Shown here one piece after another: positions 23,504-34,972 of a stretch of DNA of 64,000 nt. The notes under the pieces are model-generated. The model was not told the origin of the DNA. It did not search any database and saw nothing but the letters and a program-made list of their open reading frames with translations. Where the stretch lies: assembly GCF_023973825.1 (NCBI RefSeq), contig NC_090118.1:124001-188000 (forward strand), read 5' to 3'. This DNA comes from Plasmodium brasilianum (taxonomy: Eukaryota; Apicomplexa; Aconoidasida; Haemosporida; Plasmodiidae). Position 1 is the stretch's first letter; the number at the start of each line of letters is the position of its first letter. Position numbers and translations under genes: made by a program.

Positions 23504-25852
23504 ATGAAATATAATAACTTCTTCTTCGTAGTGCTAACAATTGCATTATTCAATCTTGTAAATACTCTAATAAGAAATGGAAACAATAATACGCAAGCTT
23601 TAATTCCTGATAAGAATAACAGTAAAAATGACAACCAAAATAGCATGTCCAATAATAATAACAATAATGAGAACACATGTGAGATCCAAAATATGGCAGA
23701 AGAAATGATGGAGAAATTATTAAATGAAAAAGATGTATTTTCCTCCATAATGGAAGCTCTACAAAGTAAATTAAGTGATGACTCTCTTTGCACACAAACA
23801 AAATATACAAACATTTGTATAAATGAAAAGGATAAAGTCCCTTTAAGCTTCCCATGCACTAGCCAGAAATATGAGCATTTAATTCACCAATTTACATATA
23901 AAAAATTATGCCATTCTAAAATAGCTTTTAGTAATATATTGCTCAAATCATTCATCGATAAAAATAACGAAGAAAATACATTTAATAACATCATCAAAAA
24001 TTATAATGTTTTATTAAGTTGTATTGATAATGATTTAAAAGATATTTACACCTCCTCTATTAAGCTGTTTTCTGATTTAAGATCTTCTATTGTGGATGTA
24101 ACCGAAAAATTGTGGTCTAAAAATATTACTGATGTTTTAAAAAAAAGAGAACATTTAATTGCAGGTATTTTTTGTGGATTGCGAAACGGAAGTAAATCAA
24201 ACCTGGTGTCCAATAGTTTATCATATGAAAATTTGGGGATTTTAAAAATTAATAGTGAAGAATTGATAAATGAAGCCTTTTATGCCTTCTCTGAATACTA
24301 TTATAATTTTCCATTATTTACGATGCAATTATTAGAAAAGGGAGGGTTGGTAGAAAGATTAGTAGCTATACATGAAAAGTTAACCAATTATAGAACTAGA
24401 AACATATTGAATAAAATAAATGAGCGGTCAAAAAATGAAGTATTAAATAATGAGGATGTTCTTCACAATTTAAGTAATTATAAGCACCACAGCCAAAAAA
24501 CTAATGGCTCTTTTGTCCAATCGAAAGAAATAAAAATCATTTCGAATGTAGGTCCCTATAATAATGCAAATGAAAATGCAAATCCAAGTGCAAATGCTAG
24601 TACAAATGCCAGTACAAATACCGATGCGAATGCTAACACGAATGCTAACTCAAACGCTAATACATATGTCGATGCGAATACCAACACGAATGCTAATAAA
24701 AATGATAACTTAAATGCTAACACAAATTCTAACTTAAATGCCAACAAAAATGTCAACACAAACGCCAACACAAATGCTAACGCAAATACCAATACAAATG
24801 CTAACTCAAATGCTAACTCAAATGCTAACTCAAATTCTAACTCAAATGCTAACTCAAATGCCAACACAACTACCAACTCAGATGCCAACACAAATGCCAA
24901 CACAAATGCCAACACAAATGCCAATACAAATGCCAACACAGCTACCAACTTAGATGCAAACACAACGATAAACAGCCAAGGCGGCTTACATGCGAATGAC
25001 CCATTAAATAACCCTTTATATTCAACAAGTTCATTAAAACCTAAAAATGTGGCACAATTAATAAAAGACTTAATAAAAAACTTAGACATTGTAAAGTTTG
25101 AAAATAATGAACCCACTAATAAAATAGATGAAGAAGGAATTAAAAAACTTATAGGTAATTCATTCCTTGATCTAAGTGACAATATTATGTTAGTTCGCTT
25201 GTTAATAAAACCACAGGCTGCAATCCTTTTCATAATTCAGTCGTTTGTTATGATGACTCCTTCACCCACAAGGGATGCAAAAACATTTTGTAAGAAAGCC
25301 TTAGTTAACGGACAATTAATTGATAGTACTAATTTAGGTGTAGAATCAGAAGAAGAGAACTTAATCAATAACTTCGCTAGTAAATACAATTTAATTTATG
25401 AAAAAATTAAATTAGAAGAATTGAGAGAACTAGAACAAAGTAAGAAAACTTTAAAAAGTTCCAATTCCCATTTATCCGCATTACAAGTTCGAAACACAGA
25501 AAATAATAAAGAAAGTAATACAGAGAGTAATACAGAAAGTAATACAGAGAGTAATACAGAAAGTAATACAGAGAGTAATACAGAAAGTAATAAACAAAAT
25601 AACAACCAAGGGATGAATTTTAACAATAATTTTAATCTTAATAACAGTGCTCCGTTAATTGCTATAGTAAGCGACCCATTAGGGGAGAAAGCAGATGATA
25701 TAATAAAAAATAATTTAGATTTGTCTAGTTTGTCATCTGGTGTTGAACAAACTTTTCAAACTTTAAATGCAAATAGTAGAAGTTTTACTGCGAATGTTTC
25801 ATATGTGGTCCTTCTCTTATTTTCCTTTTTTTTATCTTACTTAATTTATTAA
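23504..25852 (+). CDS. GAMA: GPI-anchored micronemal antigen GAMA
   Basis: Single exon, 782 residues. It has an N-terminal hydrophobic signal peptide (about residues 5-21) and a C-terminal hydrophobic tail ([15 protein letters not shown]) after a small-residue stretch, the layout of a GPI-anchored protein. The N-terminal ectodomain carries paired cysteines ([45 protein letters not shown]). A later conserved block around [14 protein letters not shown] also fits GAMA. GAMA is released from merozoite micronemes and takes part in red-cell attachment. The centre (about residues 354-490) is a degenerate Asn-Ala-Asn-Thr/Ser repeat, and six NTES units follow near residues 672-695. Both repeats look lineage-specific. 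It is convergent with the CCDC39-like gene. Identification rests on architecture and remembered family features. Confidence 0.9.
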   Translation: MKYNNFFFVVLTIALFNLVNTLIRNGNNNTQALIPDKNNSKNDNQNSMSNNNNNNENTCEIQNMAEEMMEKLLNEKDVFSSIMEALQSKLSDDSLCTQTKYTNICINEKDKVPLSFPCTSQKYEHLIHQFTYKKLCHSKIAFSNILLKSFIDKNNEENTFNNIIKNYNVLLSCIDNDLKDIYTSSIKLFSDLRSSIVDVTEKLWSKNITDVLKKREHLIAGIFCGLRNGSKSNLVSNSLSYENLGILKINSEELINEAFYAFSEYYYNFPLFTMQLLEKGGLVERLVAIHEKLTNYRTRNILNKINERSKNEVLNNEDVLHNLSNYKHHSQKTNGSFVQSKEIKIISNVGPYNNANENANPSANASTNASTNTDANANTNANSNANTYVDANTNTNANKNDNLNANTNSNLNANKNVNTNANTNANANTNTNANSNANSNANSNSNSNANSNANTTTNSDANTNANTNANTNANTNANTATNLDANTTINSQGGLHANDPLNNPLYSTSSLKPKNVAQLIKDLIKNLDIVKFENNEPTNKIDEEGIKKLIGNSFLDLSDNIMLVRLLIKPQAAILFIIQSFVMMTPSPTRDAKTFCKKALVNGQLIDSTNLGVESEEENLINNFASKYNLIYEKIKLEELRELEQSKKTLKSSNSHLSALQVRNTENNKESNTESNTESNTESNTESNTESNTESNKQNNNQGMNFNNNFNLNNSAPLIAIVSDPLGEKADDIIKNNLDLSSLSSGVEQTFQTLNANSRSFTANVSYVVLLLFSFFLSYLIY
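24563..24972 (+). repeat. Degenerate 12-bp repeat encoding Asn-Ala-Asn-Thr/Ser in GAMA
   Basis: About 410 bases of units such as AATGCTAACTCA and AATGCCAACACA, translated as [12 protein letters not shown] and similar. The repeat keeps a second + frame and a minus-strand frame open over the same bases; these are by-products of the repeat and not genes. Confidence 0.93.
25517..25588 (+). repeat. Six 12-bp units encoding NTES in GAMA
   Basis: AATACAGAGAGT and AATACAGAAAGT alternate in six consecutive units, giving six NTES tetrapeptides upstream of the membrane-proximal region. The regular GAG/GAA alternation suggests that a 24-bp pair was the amplified unit. Confidence 0.93.
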
Positions 25853-26801
25853 TTTAATTTGTCATTTAAAGCTGTAAAAATTAGGCTATTCTATACTAGT
25901 TTTCCAAATGAAGCTATTATATTAATACGCATAATTAGACGAACATGTTAATTTTCCCTATTTATTACTCACATTAGTCTACCGAATTAAGCTGTTAATT
26001 TAATTGGTCATATATATATATATATATATATTTGTCTTATTCACTTCTTAACTTTATTTTATTTTTCTGTGAGTGCTTATTTTTCCACTTTAATATGTAC
26101 ACATGATATTCTCATATTTATATATGTGTGTAATATGCATGCTACAGAGCGCATATTTGCTTTAATACATTTTTTTTATTTTGTTGTTGTTTTTTCAATT
26201 TTTATGTGTGCTTTTTTTTTGTTATATACTTAACTTTTTCTTTTTACGAAACATGAAAAAATTTAATTAGATATACTTATGTGTATAAGTATATAAATAT
26301 ATATATATATATATACATAATAATATAAAAATACTAAAAATTAATTAACTCTTCTACATTTTTTTAACTTAACGTAAGCACAAAATCCTATTAACAAATT
26401 AAATTTTGGGAGATGATAAAAATTATGTATGTAGTTTTTAAGCGATGATTTAACTGTTCTGTACAAAAAAATCTCTTACATTTGTAAGTTCATAATTGAG
26501 AAATGGGGGTTTTAATATTTTAACTTTGAAGTCCCGATATGGAAAAAGGGCGATAAATAGGAAATAATATATGTACATATGTAGGTGCTTACAAATATAT
26601 ACATGTATATTCATATATCGGATGAGAGCTATTTTCAGAAAAGCAGGTGTATATAGGGATACATTCTTATAGACATAAACGTCCACAAATGTATGGGCAT
26701 AGACGTGTTTAAAACTTTTCACCATTTAATAAATTAGGAAAAGATGAAATTTGGCATGTGATATACATAGTATAATATCCATTTATTTTATACTTATTGT
26801 T
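25853..26801. other. Intergenic region between convergent GAMA and CCDC39 genes
   Basis: About 950 bases with (AT)n tracts near 26010-26032 and 26298-26314. A 91-codon minus-strand frame at 26450-26725 has no recognisable content (see rejected items). Both 3' untranslated regions should lie here. Confidence 0.6.
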
Positions 26802-29800
26802 TTACTGAGCTTCTTCTACTACGTTAAGTATTTCCTTAACAAATTCATTGTCCTTACAATTGTTGAGACATTCAAAAAGAAAAGATATTTTTTCTTTTAA
26901 TGACTCCATCTGTATTTGTTTAAATATTTTTTTTTCCAACGAAATATTTTCAGATTTATTATCATCCTTATTGTCCATATCTTTCTTCGTTGTCTCAAAT
27001 ATGGGTAATTTTTTGTTAGTTCCAATAAGATTTTTTAATTGATTGGAGGCTCTCTCAATTTTTATGAATATATCATTAATTGTATACTCCATTTTTTGGC
27101 TATTTTCCTTTAAGGTATTTATTTGTTCTTCCATGCTTTTACTCTCTAGTAGCACATTGTCTAGTTGATTTTCTGCTACTTTTACTTTTTTATTATAGTC
27201 GTTAATATTTTTCTCTATCTGAGTTATTTCTTCATTAATTTCATTTAATTTTTTATTTAATTTTTTTTTTTTTTTAAAAAGTAATTTATACTGAGGATCT
27301 ATACATTTTATATTATCACTAAACGTTTTGTTAGTTTGCAAAATATCATTTAATGTCTTTTGAAATTTCTGTATTTCATTATTTTCTTTGTCTACTTGTT
27401 CGTCTAATTTCTTTAATTCTTCCTTCAGTTTTATTATATCTTCTTCTATTTTTATTTTATAATAAATATGTTTATTTGCACTTTCTTCATTAATAACGTT
27501 TTCGTCATCTTGTTCTTTATTCATTGCAATTATACCATTTAGTTTTAGTTCCAAGTTATTGCATTTACTTTTTTTATCATATACTTGAATATTTAATTTA
27601 TGTATTTCATCATTAATATTCTTCATAATATTTCGTAGTGATTCTATATGAGCGTTCATATCCTGTTCATTTAATTTAGCAATTTTTAAATTTTCCCTTT
27701 TTTGGTCTTTTAAAATATTTAAATTATCTAAATGTTTTGCGAACTTTCCCTTTAATTTGTCAAGTTCTATTTTTAAATTCAGTTCTATAAGCATAATATT
27801 TTCCTTCTCTTTATTTTCATTATTTACAGTATTTTCTAAAGATTTAATTTCTAACTGAAATTTTTCGCATTCTTGTATAATGTCTAAGTTCTGATCTTTT
27901 AAATCACATCGATGCATATTTATACTTTTTAATTCTACATTAATTCTTTTAATTTCGTTGTTGAGTGTATTAAAAATATCTTCATGTTTTGACAGTTCCT
28001 TTTCTAAGGTCAAAATTTTTTTTTGGTTTTCTTTTTTTTTTTCAAACGTACTATTACCTGATACTACATTTAGCTTTTTTGTTAAGACTTGTATTTGAAA
28101 ATCGAATTTATATAAAATTTCTTTCTGTCTTTCTAGTTCTTGTTCTATTTTCTTTATATTATTTTTCATTTGTTTTATTTTTATATGTGTTCCCAAAACT
28201 TCTGATTCTAAAGTAGTATATTCATTCTTGCTCTTTTGTAACACTTGTGATAAGCGAAATTTTTCTTCATCTAATAACTTTATTTCGGTTATTAGATTAT
28301 TTAATTTATTTTTTTGTTCATTTAATATATGTTCACTAGATTTTATTAATTCATTTTTTTCCACATTTTTTAATTCTTCTTTATGGAGTTCTTTTTTTGA
28401 TTCCTCTGAACTTTCCAAAAGGTTTTCCCATGTCTTTGTCAACTCCGTAAGGGAATTTTCTAAATTTTTTTTTTCTTCTAATTTTTCTTTAAAATTAAAC
28501 TTTGCATGATCATAATCTTTATTCAACAAGTCTCTTTCGATTAGAACCTTTGCCCAAGTGTTATTTACATTCGTTTCTTCTTTTCTTAATATATTTAAAG
28601 CCATTTTAGTTTCTTTTATTTTATGATTTAATTGATCGTTTTTACTTTTTTGAGCATCTATATTTTTAGTAATATGTTCATATTTTTGTTTCAATTTTTG
28701 TTCCTTGTTAAGGTATTTTCTAAAATATTCCTCAAACTTCATAACAGTATGATCTCTGTTATTTATAGCATCTACTATGCATTTCCATTTTTTCAACAGA
28801 TCTTTTTTTTCCTTCTTTATGTCTTCATTATCGTTAACAGTTGCTTGTAACTCAATATTTAATTTCATATTTTTTGTTTTTAATGTATTTAAGTTCTTTT
28901 CACTTTCAACATTTTCTAGACATAATTTTTCAAGATTGTAAGATAATTTTTCTATTTCTTTATCTTTTATTAGTCGGAACTTCTCGATCTCATATTCTTC
29001 CTTTTGTACCTTATTAATTTTTTCAAACCATTCATTTAATTCGTTTTCTTTACACATTAACTTTTTTTTTATTTCTTCTATATCATTATCACATTTGACC
29101 AAATCATTTTGAGTCTTAATTATTTTTTCATTATTTTTTTCTCTCTCCTCTTTTAACTTTTTATTTTCTTTATTTAAAAATACATTTTTCATTTCGATAT
29201 TCTTACACATTGCATTTTCTTCTTCTTCTATCTTAGTTTTATCCTCTATACTTTTTTTTAAATCCTTCATCTTTTTTTTCTTTAAATTTGTAAACTTCTC
29301 TATTTTACTAAATCGATTTTTTAGGTTCCATATATTTTTGTTCTCTTCTTCTAATATCTTTTCCTTTTTTCTTATCTCTTCCGATAATGCACTTAATTCA
29401 TTGTTATTCAAATTTTCGTAAATAAGTTCTTGACCACCCCTGTTCTTTGCATCCTCCAACATTCCACTTATATCATCATCATCAATTCCGCTTTCAGTTT
29501 CTAATCCGCTCAAAATCTCATCCGTAGAAATGTCGCTCATATCGTTTTCTCCCTGCAGAGTTTTTTCGTAATATTCTTCATCCCAGTTGGTACTATAATT
29601 GCGACTATTATCATGACTACTATCATTATCATCATTGTTTTTATCCTTACTAATGCTGCTGCTATCTTCGTTCTTGTAGACACCCTTACCGTTCTGGTTT
29701 CTTAACCCTACATTATCTTTCAAACTGATACATGAGTCATTTAACGCTTCAACAAAATTCTTTTTAAAAGGTTTCCTTTGATCATATTCCTCATTTATAT

Positions 29801-30029
29801 GCTTTTCTTTTTTATCCATATTATCTCTTTTTAATTTTTCAGAAAATTTTTTGATATCATTATTTTCTAACGTATTGTCAATACTGTTGCTAATCATTGT
29901 CGTATTATATTGATCACTTAGCTCAAGGAGACAGTTTTTTTCTTCCCCATATTTTTTACAATTCACTTCACTGTCTACATTATCACCTTTTGCCTCACTT
30001 TTTTTCTTTTTAATTTTTTTTTTTTTCAT
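26802..30029 (-). CDS. CCDC39: CCDC39/FAP59-like axonemal coiled-coil protein
   Basis: Single exon, 1075 residues. The first 190 are Lys/Asp/Asn-rich and low complexity; the rest is nearly continuous coiled coil. Several segments line up in order with remembered CCDC39. A LNEWFEKINK block precedes LEKLCLENVESEKNL. KKDLLKKWKCIVDAINNRD matches the family's ELIKQW...RD motif. QKEILYKFDFQIQVLTKKLN matches QQEIMYSQDFHIQQ. A late YYKIKIEEDIIKLKEEL block is followed by DNIKCIDPQYK. With CCDC40 this protein forms the 96-nm ruler that sets radial-spoke and inner-dynein-arm spacing in motile flagella. In Plasmodium the only flagellated stage is the male gamete, so a role in the microgamete axoneme is inferred. 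Generic coiled-coil similarity is the main alternative, but the ordered Trp and aromatic landmarks argue against it. Confidence 0.78.
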   Translation of the reverse strand: MKKKKIKKKKSEAKGDNVDSEVNCKKYGEEKNCLLELSDQYNTTMISNSIDNTLENNDIKKFSEKLKRDNMDKKEKHINEEYDQRKPFKKNFVEALNDSCISLKDNVGLRNQNGKGVYKNEDSSSISKDKNNDDNDSSHDNSRNYSTNWDEEYYEKTLQGENDMSDISTDEILSGLETESGIDDDDISGMLEDAKNRGGQELIYENLNNNELSALSEEIRKKEKILEEENKNIWNLKNRFSKIEKFTNLKKKKMKDLKKSIEDKTKIEEEENAMCKNIEMKNVFLNKENKKLKEEREKNNEKIIKTQNDLVKCDNDIEEIKKKLMCKENELNEWFEKINKVQKEEYEIEKFRLIKDKEIEKLSYNLEKLCLENVESEKNLNTLKTKNMKLNIELQATVNDNEDIKKEKKDLLKKWKCIVDAINNRDHTVMKFEEYFRKYLNKEQKLKQKYEHITKNIDAQKSKNDQLNHKIKETKMALNILRKEETNVNNTWAKVLIERDLLNKDYDHAKFNFKEKLEEKKNLENSLTELTKTWENLLESSEESKKELHKEELKNVEKNELIKSSEHILNEQKNKLNNLITEIKLLDEEKFRLSQVLQKSKNEYTTLESEVLGTHIKIKQMKNNIKKIEQELERQKEILYKFDFQIQVLTKKLNVVSGNSTFEKKKENQKKILTLEKELSKHEDIFNTLNNEIKRINVELKSINMHRCDLKDQNLDIIQECEKFQLEIKSLENTVNNENKEKENIMLIELNLKIELDKLKGKFAKHLDNLNILKDQKRENLKIAKLNEQDMNAHIESLRNIMKNINDEIHKLNIQVYDKKSKCNNLELKLNGIIAMNKEQDDENVINEESANKHIYYKIKIEEDIIKLKEELKKLDEQVDKENNEIQKFQKTLNDILQTNKTFSDNIKCIDPQYKLLFKKKKKLNKKLNEINEEITQIEKNINDYNKKVKVAENQLDNVLLESKSMEEQINTLKENSQKMEYTINDIFIKIERASNQLKNLIGTNKKLPIFETTKKDMDNKDDNKSENISLEKKIFKQIQMESLKEKISFLFECLNNCKDNEFVKEILNVVEEAQ

Positions 30030-30452
30030 TTTATTATACTTTCAGGAATGGCAAAAATATTTATCTCGATGTTGTATCAAAATAAAACGAATTTTTTGAA
30101 AAAAATCTAGTTTCTTAAATGGCATTACTCTTATTCAAGGGTGCTAAATTTTTTTTTCTTCTCGTTGATCTATTTCGCCAAAAAAAAGCGGGAAAAACAG
30201 ATGACAAAACGAAGAGGTATCGTTTTGAAGCTTTTTTACAACTTACATGTATATATATAATATATAAACTTGCATATATGTGTATATGACCAAACAGTTC
30301 ACTACCTTTTTACCGATTTACTTACTCCTTTACACTTAAAAATAATAGACCTTGGAGGAAAGAACAATGAAAGTATATTTTCTAAGGTGGTGATATATTT
30401 TGCTAAATGGCAACTTCAGAAATTCATAACTAGGCAAAAGTAAAGAAATTAT

Positions 30453-30494
<42 letters not shown>

Positions 30495-32811
30495 TCGTAT
30501 GTATACGCTTATATATACACGTATATATTTACTTATGTATATTCATGTATACGCTTTTACTTCCCCTCTGTTGAGAGCGTTTAAAAGCATTGTATTACAC
30601 TGAGAAAAAATGCAGAACATTATAACGCAACGTTGAGACACTGTTTATTCTGCTTTTTACATTAAGCGGTACTTTTGTAATCACTCAAAAGAATATTTAC
30701 ATAAATGCATATATATGCTTATGCATATGTACATCTTATAGGCTCTTTTTACTTTTAAAAAAATGGCCATACACCTAGTCATACTTTCTAGCGCTTAATG
30801 TGTAATTATGACAGCGTCTATTTCTGCTTATGAATGGATGTATATGTTATTTCATTAAATAAAGAGTTTTATAAAATTTGAAATTAAGCTGATGCACATA
30901 TGAACGTATGCCTCGACATAGTTCAGACAAGTACATTACATCAAAATAATACTTGCATTTTTGCAAACCGTCGTACTACCTTTTAATATTTGAAAAATAA
31001 AATAAATATAACAAAAATAAAATAAAATAAAGCAGAATGAATGAATTAAATAAAATAAAGCAAAATTGATGAATTAAATAAAATATATAAAATGGATGAA
31101 ATAAATAAAATAAACCAAATGGATAAAAGAAAATTACGAAATGAACTGTTATTTTACTCTTAATATCATTCATGAAATACCTAAGAAAAGAAGTGATTTA
31201 TGTTCGTTTCCATTTGCTTCATATTAATTATATTTTATTATGCCGTTAAATGATTTATTTATTTTTTTTTTTTTTTTAATACTTTAATTCTAAAGAAAAA
31301 ATGTACTACAAAAAAAAAAAAAAAAAAAAAATATGCATAACAGGAAACTTGAGTCTATTCTTTAATTTCCATTTTAAAAATATAACTTTCGAGAATATAT
31401 AATACAGTATTTTTAAATATTAAAAAGAAAAACAAAAAAAATTTGATTATACTAAAAAAAAAAAAATTATTTAACACTTCATATTTCACAAGATGAGTAA
31501 TTTCGCACATTTTCAAAAGTCAAAATGTAAGAAAATGTGCATAAATTAAAATTTAAAATTAATTTAGCTAATTTTCTTTTACGTTTATATTTTATGTTTG
31601 TAATACATACCACAAAATTCATTTTACTTCTTTTCACTCTGCTTCATTTTATTTTTTTGCTCATTCTTTTAATTTTCCGTGAAATTCCATCATACTTTGT
31701 GCAATTGCATGTTTGCGCTATTTCGCGTTAGCTTCATTGTATAATCTTTCGACTGATTTATAGTGTGAGTGTTTGACTGTTTTATTATATAACAGTTTTA
31801 TTATTGTCTGACTCTCTGATTACTTAATTTTTTTCTTTGTACGAACAAATATAGTATTTATTTTCCTTAAATTATACTGTTACTTGGTAGTTTTATTTCT
31901 ACATTTTTCATTATTTTACTAATTTCAATTTAAGTACATTGTTTAATGTTCTATTATTTTATAATAATATATATTTTAAACTTCTTTTACGAAATGAATT
32001 GTTACTTTTAGTCCATTTTTTTACATAAAAATATAAGATGCAACTTCTACTTACAATATTTATCATTAGCTCAACCCATGAAAATATATCATAATACATA
32101 AGTGTATACAATTATATTAATGTAAATATTTTTCATAATTATTTACGATATTTCTATAAATTTATAATTAAACAAAATATAATCCATTCATTCAAGTATA
32201 TTTTACTTTCTCAATGTTTTAATTTGAACGTTTTTTTTTTTTTATTTCATTTATATGCTTCTTTTATTCATTTATTTATTGTACTTTTTAGACAACTCAC
32301 ATTTCCTAGTTATTCTCTTTTTACACAAATTTTTGTGTTATTTATTTTCTGACTGTATTAATTTGCATGTCCTTTTAATTATACTTTAAAAATGTTTTTC
32401 ATATGTAAATAGGGGAATAATTAATTAATTAAGCTTTTTTTTTTTCTTTTTTTTTTTTTAAGTTTATTATTTTTTTCTTCGATCTGTGTTCAAAATGATT
32501 TATACGTTTAATTTCTCCAAATTGTGATAATTTGTTGTTCCTCTCCTTTTTCTTTTTCCTTTTTTTTTTTCTTTTTGAGTTTTTAATTAAATTTTGAAGA
32601 AATGAAAACCAGGGCATATTAGTTAATTACAATAAATTGATATTTTCAAAATAGAATAATAGCTATATACCATAACCCGAAAATGCAATACTTTTATATA
32701 ATCGTCTGTTCGTTTTTGTTATTTTACTTTATTTGATTCTATTTTATTTTATATTTATTTTATAACTAATTTATTTTACTCCTTCATTGTTGTGATATAT
32801 TAATTGACACA
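30030..32811. other. Divergent intergenic region between CCDC39-like and FT1 genes
   Basis: About 2.8 kb holding both promoters. It includes an (AT)n tract at about 30461-30490, a block of AAATAAAATAAA-type words at 31000-31120 and poly-A/T runs near 31265-31280 and 31310-31330. A 62-codon basic frame at 32429-32617 is listed separately. Nothing else is supported. Confidence 0.6.
32429..32617 (-). CDS. Possible small basic protein (62 codons), unidentified
   Basis: ATG at 32617 opens MPWFSFLQNLIKN, followed by a Lys/Arg-rich middle, the mixed segment LSQFGEIKRINHFEHRS, and a Lys-rich end before TAA. The mixed middle segment is less repetitive than the flanking DNA, which is the only reason to list it. 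Poly-A and poly-T runs alone can keep such short frames open, and no family is recognised. Confidence 0.25.
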   Translation of the reverse strand: MPWFSFLQNLIKNSKRKKKRKKKKERNNKLSQFGEIKRINHFEHRSKKKIINLKKKKEKKKA

Positions 32812-34972
32812 ATGGACAAGGACGACTTCGATGCGACAGAAAAAAAAGATAGCTTGGAAACTTGCAGTACCTTAACAAGTAGGCTTAAAAGAAAAAAAAA
32901 ATTAGAAATCTAAAAATATGAACAAATTACACACGAATACAACTGTTTTTTCTGTGTAACACATAAATGAATTCACCTCTTTTACTAATTTAGATGTTCG
33001 CGTGCAACATACATGTATATAATATATACATACATTATAATTATAACAATTACATAAATCGTAATCGTAATAATAATAGGCTGTTCTGCAGTAATATAAA
33101 TATGTGTTTGTAAAAAAAAAAAACAAAATAGACTTCCTTCTTTTTTATCCTTTAGTTACGTCCTGCAATTCTTTTAACGAAAGTAGCTATCTAATTGAAA
33201 AAGTAGCACATGATGAGACAGATTTTGATGCTGACTCTATTTTTAACAAAATTTCTTCAAGTCTTATAGGTGTGCATATATTTTCAAAATTAACATCCAC
33301 TAAATTACTTTCAATATATTGTTCACAAAACCTTTTATGTATATTTTTTTTTTTCTCCATTTAGCCATGCTTCAAGGGGTTGAAGTGCTATGCAACTTTT
33401 CAATTTTATACCTCTTTAAAGATAACTATGAACTACACCCAGGTAATAAAAAAAAAATATAACGTATAAAATATAAATTAAAAAATATAAAGTATAAAAT
33501 ATAAATTAAAAAATATAAAGTATAAAATATAAAATAACTACACCAGCACCATACACACAAGCTATTCACACATGTATATTATGCCTATCACACATATAAG
33601 CACATTTACACATTTTTACGTTTCATGTATTACATTTTTCGAACACATTTCTCTTAATTTTGTAGCTTCCTTAAATGTAATCCTCAGTTTGATAAAAGTT
33701 CCTTGGTCTATTAAACTGCTATGGGCAGTACTTTCGGACAGTTGTCCTATATTTGGGCATCGAAGAAAATATTACTTACTATTTGGATCGTTTTTGTGCG
33801 TATTATCTTTAATAACCTTAGGCTTAATAAACCATACAAATATTACTTTAACTGTTATCTTGTTAACAACATACTTTTTCGGTAGTTCTGTTTGTAATGT
33901 TATAGGAGAAGCACAAGTTGTTGAATCGAGTAGGAAAAGTAGTATCAACTGTTCAACAAAGAATGTATCCATTTTTTTTGCTTTTCGAAAATTAAGTTTT
34001 GCCATAATGTCATATTTATCAGGGTACTTACTATCTATTATGACAAAACAACATATATTCTTGATTGGATCCTTTTTACCTTTATGTGTTTTTGTATCTG
34101 CATTTTTTATAATTGAGAAAAAAAATTATAAAAAATCCTCTATTAAAGCACAAGTAAAATGTATTTATGATATAATAAAAATATCGTATATTAAAAATTT
34201 CATTTTATTTATTTTTATTATGATGTCCATGCCATCATGTGGAAATACATTATTTTTTTATATGACCAATGAATTAAAATTTAGTCCTAATTTATTAGGG
34301 AAAATGTCCATGTTTCAATCTTTAGCTAGCCTAATAGCCATATTATCCTATATGTTCTTTTTTAATAAAATAGATATGGCAAAATTATTATTATATTCTA
34401 CAATTATTATTACTCCTTTCTGTTTATTACCATTAATAGTTGTAAAAAAATTAAATGCTTTCCTATATATTCCAAATAGTCTCTTTATTATAACAGATAC
34501 TGTATTAATAGAATTTATAGGCGAATTTCAGACTATGCCAATATTAGTACAATGTTCACGAATAATACCTGAAGGTTTCGAGTCAACCATTTACTCCCTT
34601 TTATTATCATCAAATAACTTGGCAATAGTTATAAGTTCATTTTTTTCTTCTACATTAACATATGTACTTGGAATTACATCAACTAACTTTAAAAATCTGC
34701 CTATTCTGATAACGGTTTGTTGCCTAACAAATATCATTCCAATATTCTTTCTGTATTCTTTACTTGGCTTTAATAACGAAAAGAAGATGAAGAAGGAAAG
34801 GAAAAAGAATAGGGAGAAGAAAGATAAGAACGGAAGCTTACCAAAATGTGGACTTACCTCTGAATATTATCATTACCAAACTACTCATTATTTCTCTCCT
34901 GAAAATTCAGATATCGACGAAATAACACATCTTTCAGGCAAACTTGAAATTAATGATTTAAACGATGAGTAG
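32812..34972 (+). CDS. FT1: Folate/biopterin transporter family protein (FT1), four exons
   Basis: Exons 32812-32878, 33156-33269, 33365-33442 and 33666-34972 join to 521 residues; all three introns are phase 1. A short acidic cytosolic N-terminus leads into MLQGVEVLCNFSILYLFKD, then SLIKVPWSIKLLWAVLSD and CPIFGHRRKYYLLFGS. These are the hallmarks of the BT1 folate-biopterin branch of the major facilitator superfamily: the helix 1-2 region and the DSxPIFGxRR loop. About ten to twelve membrane helices follow, and the C-terminus is a basic hydrophilic tail. Members in Plasmodium take up folate and its precursors across the parasite surface and are of interest for antifolate response. The name FT1 rests on family and on remembered neighbourhood; the paralogue FT2 is the alternative. 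Confidence 0.88.

Noticed and set aside
24556..25233. Long minus-strand frame (225 codons) and an overlapping + frame inside GAMA
   Set aside because: Both are by-products of the 12-bp repeat, whose period is a multiple of three; the translations are simple Leu/Ala/Phe/Val or Thr/Gln/Met repeats.
26450..26725. Minus-strand 91-codon frame between GAMA and CCDC39
   Set aside because: Starts with ATG and is slightly less AT-rich than its surroundings, but the middle translates GTATAT-type repeats and neither half resembles a protein family. A 3' untranslated region is simpler.
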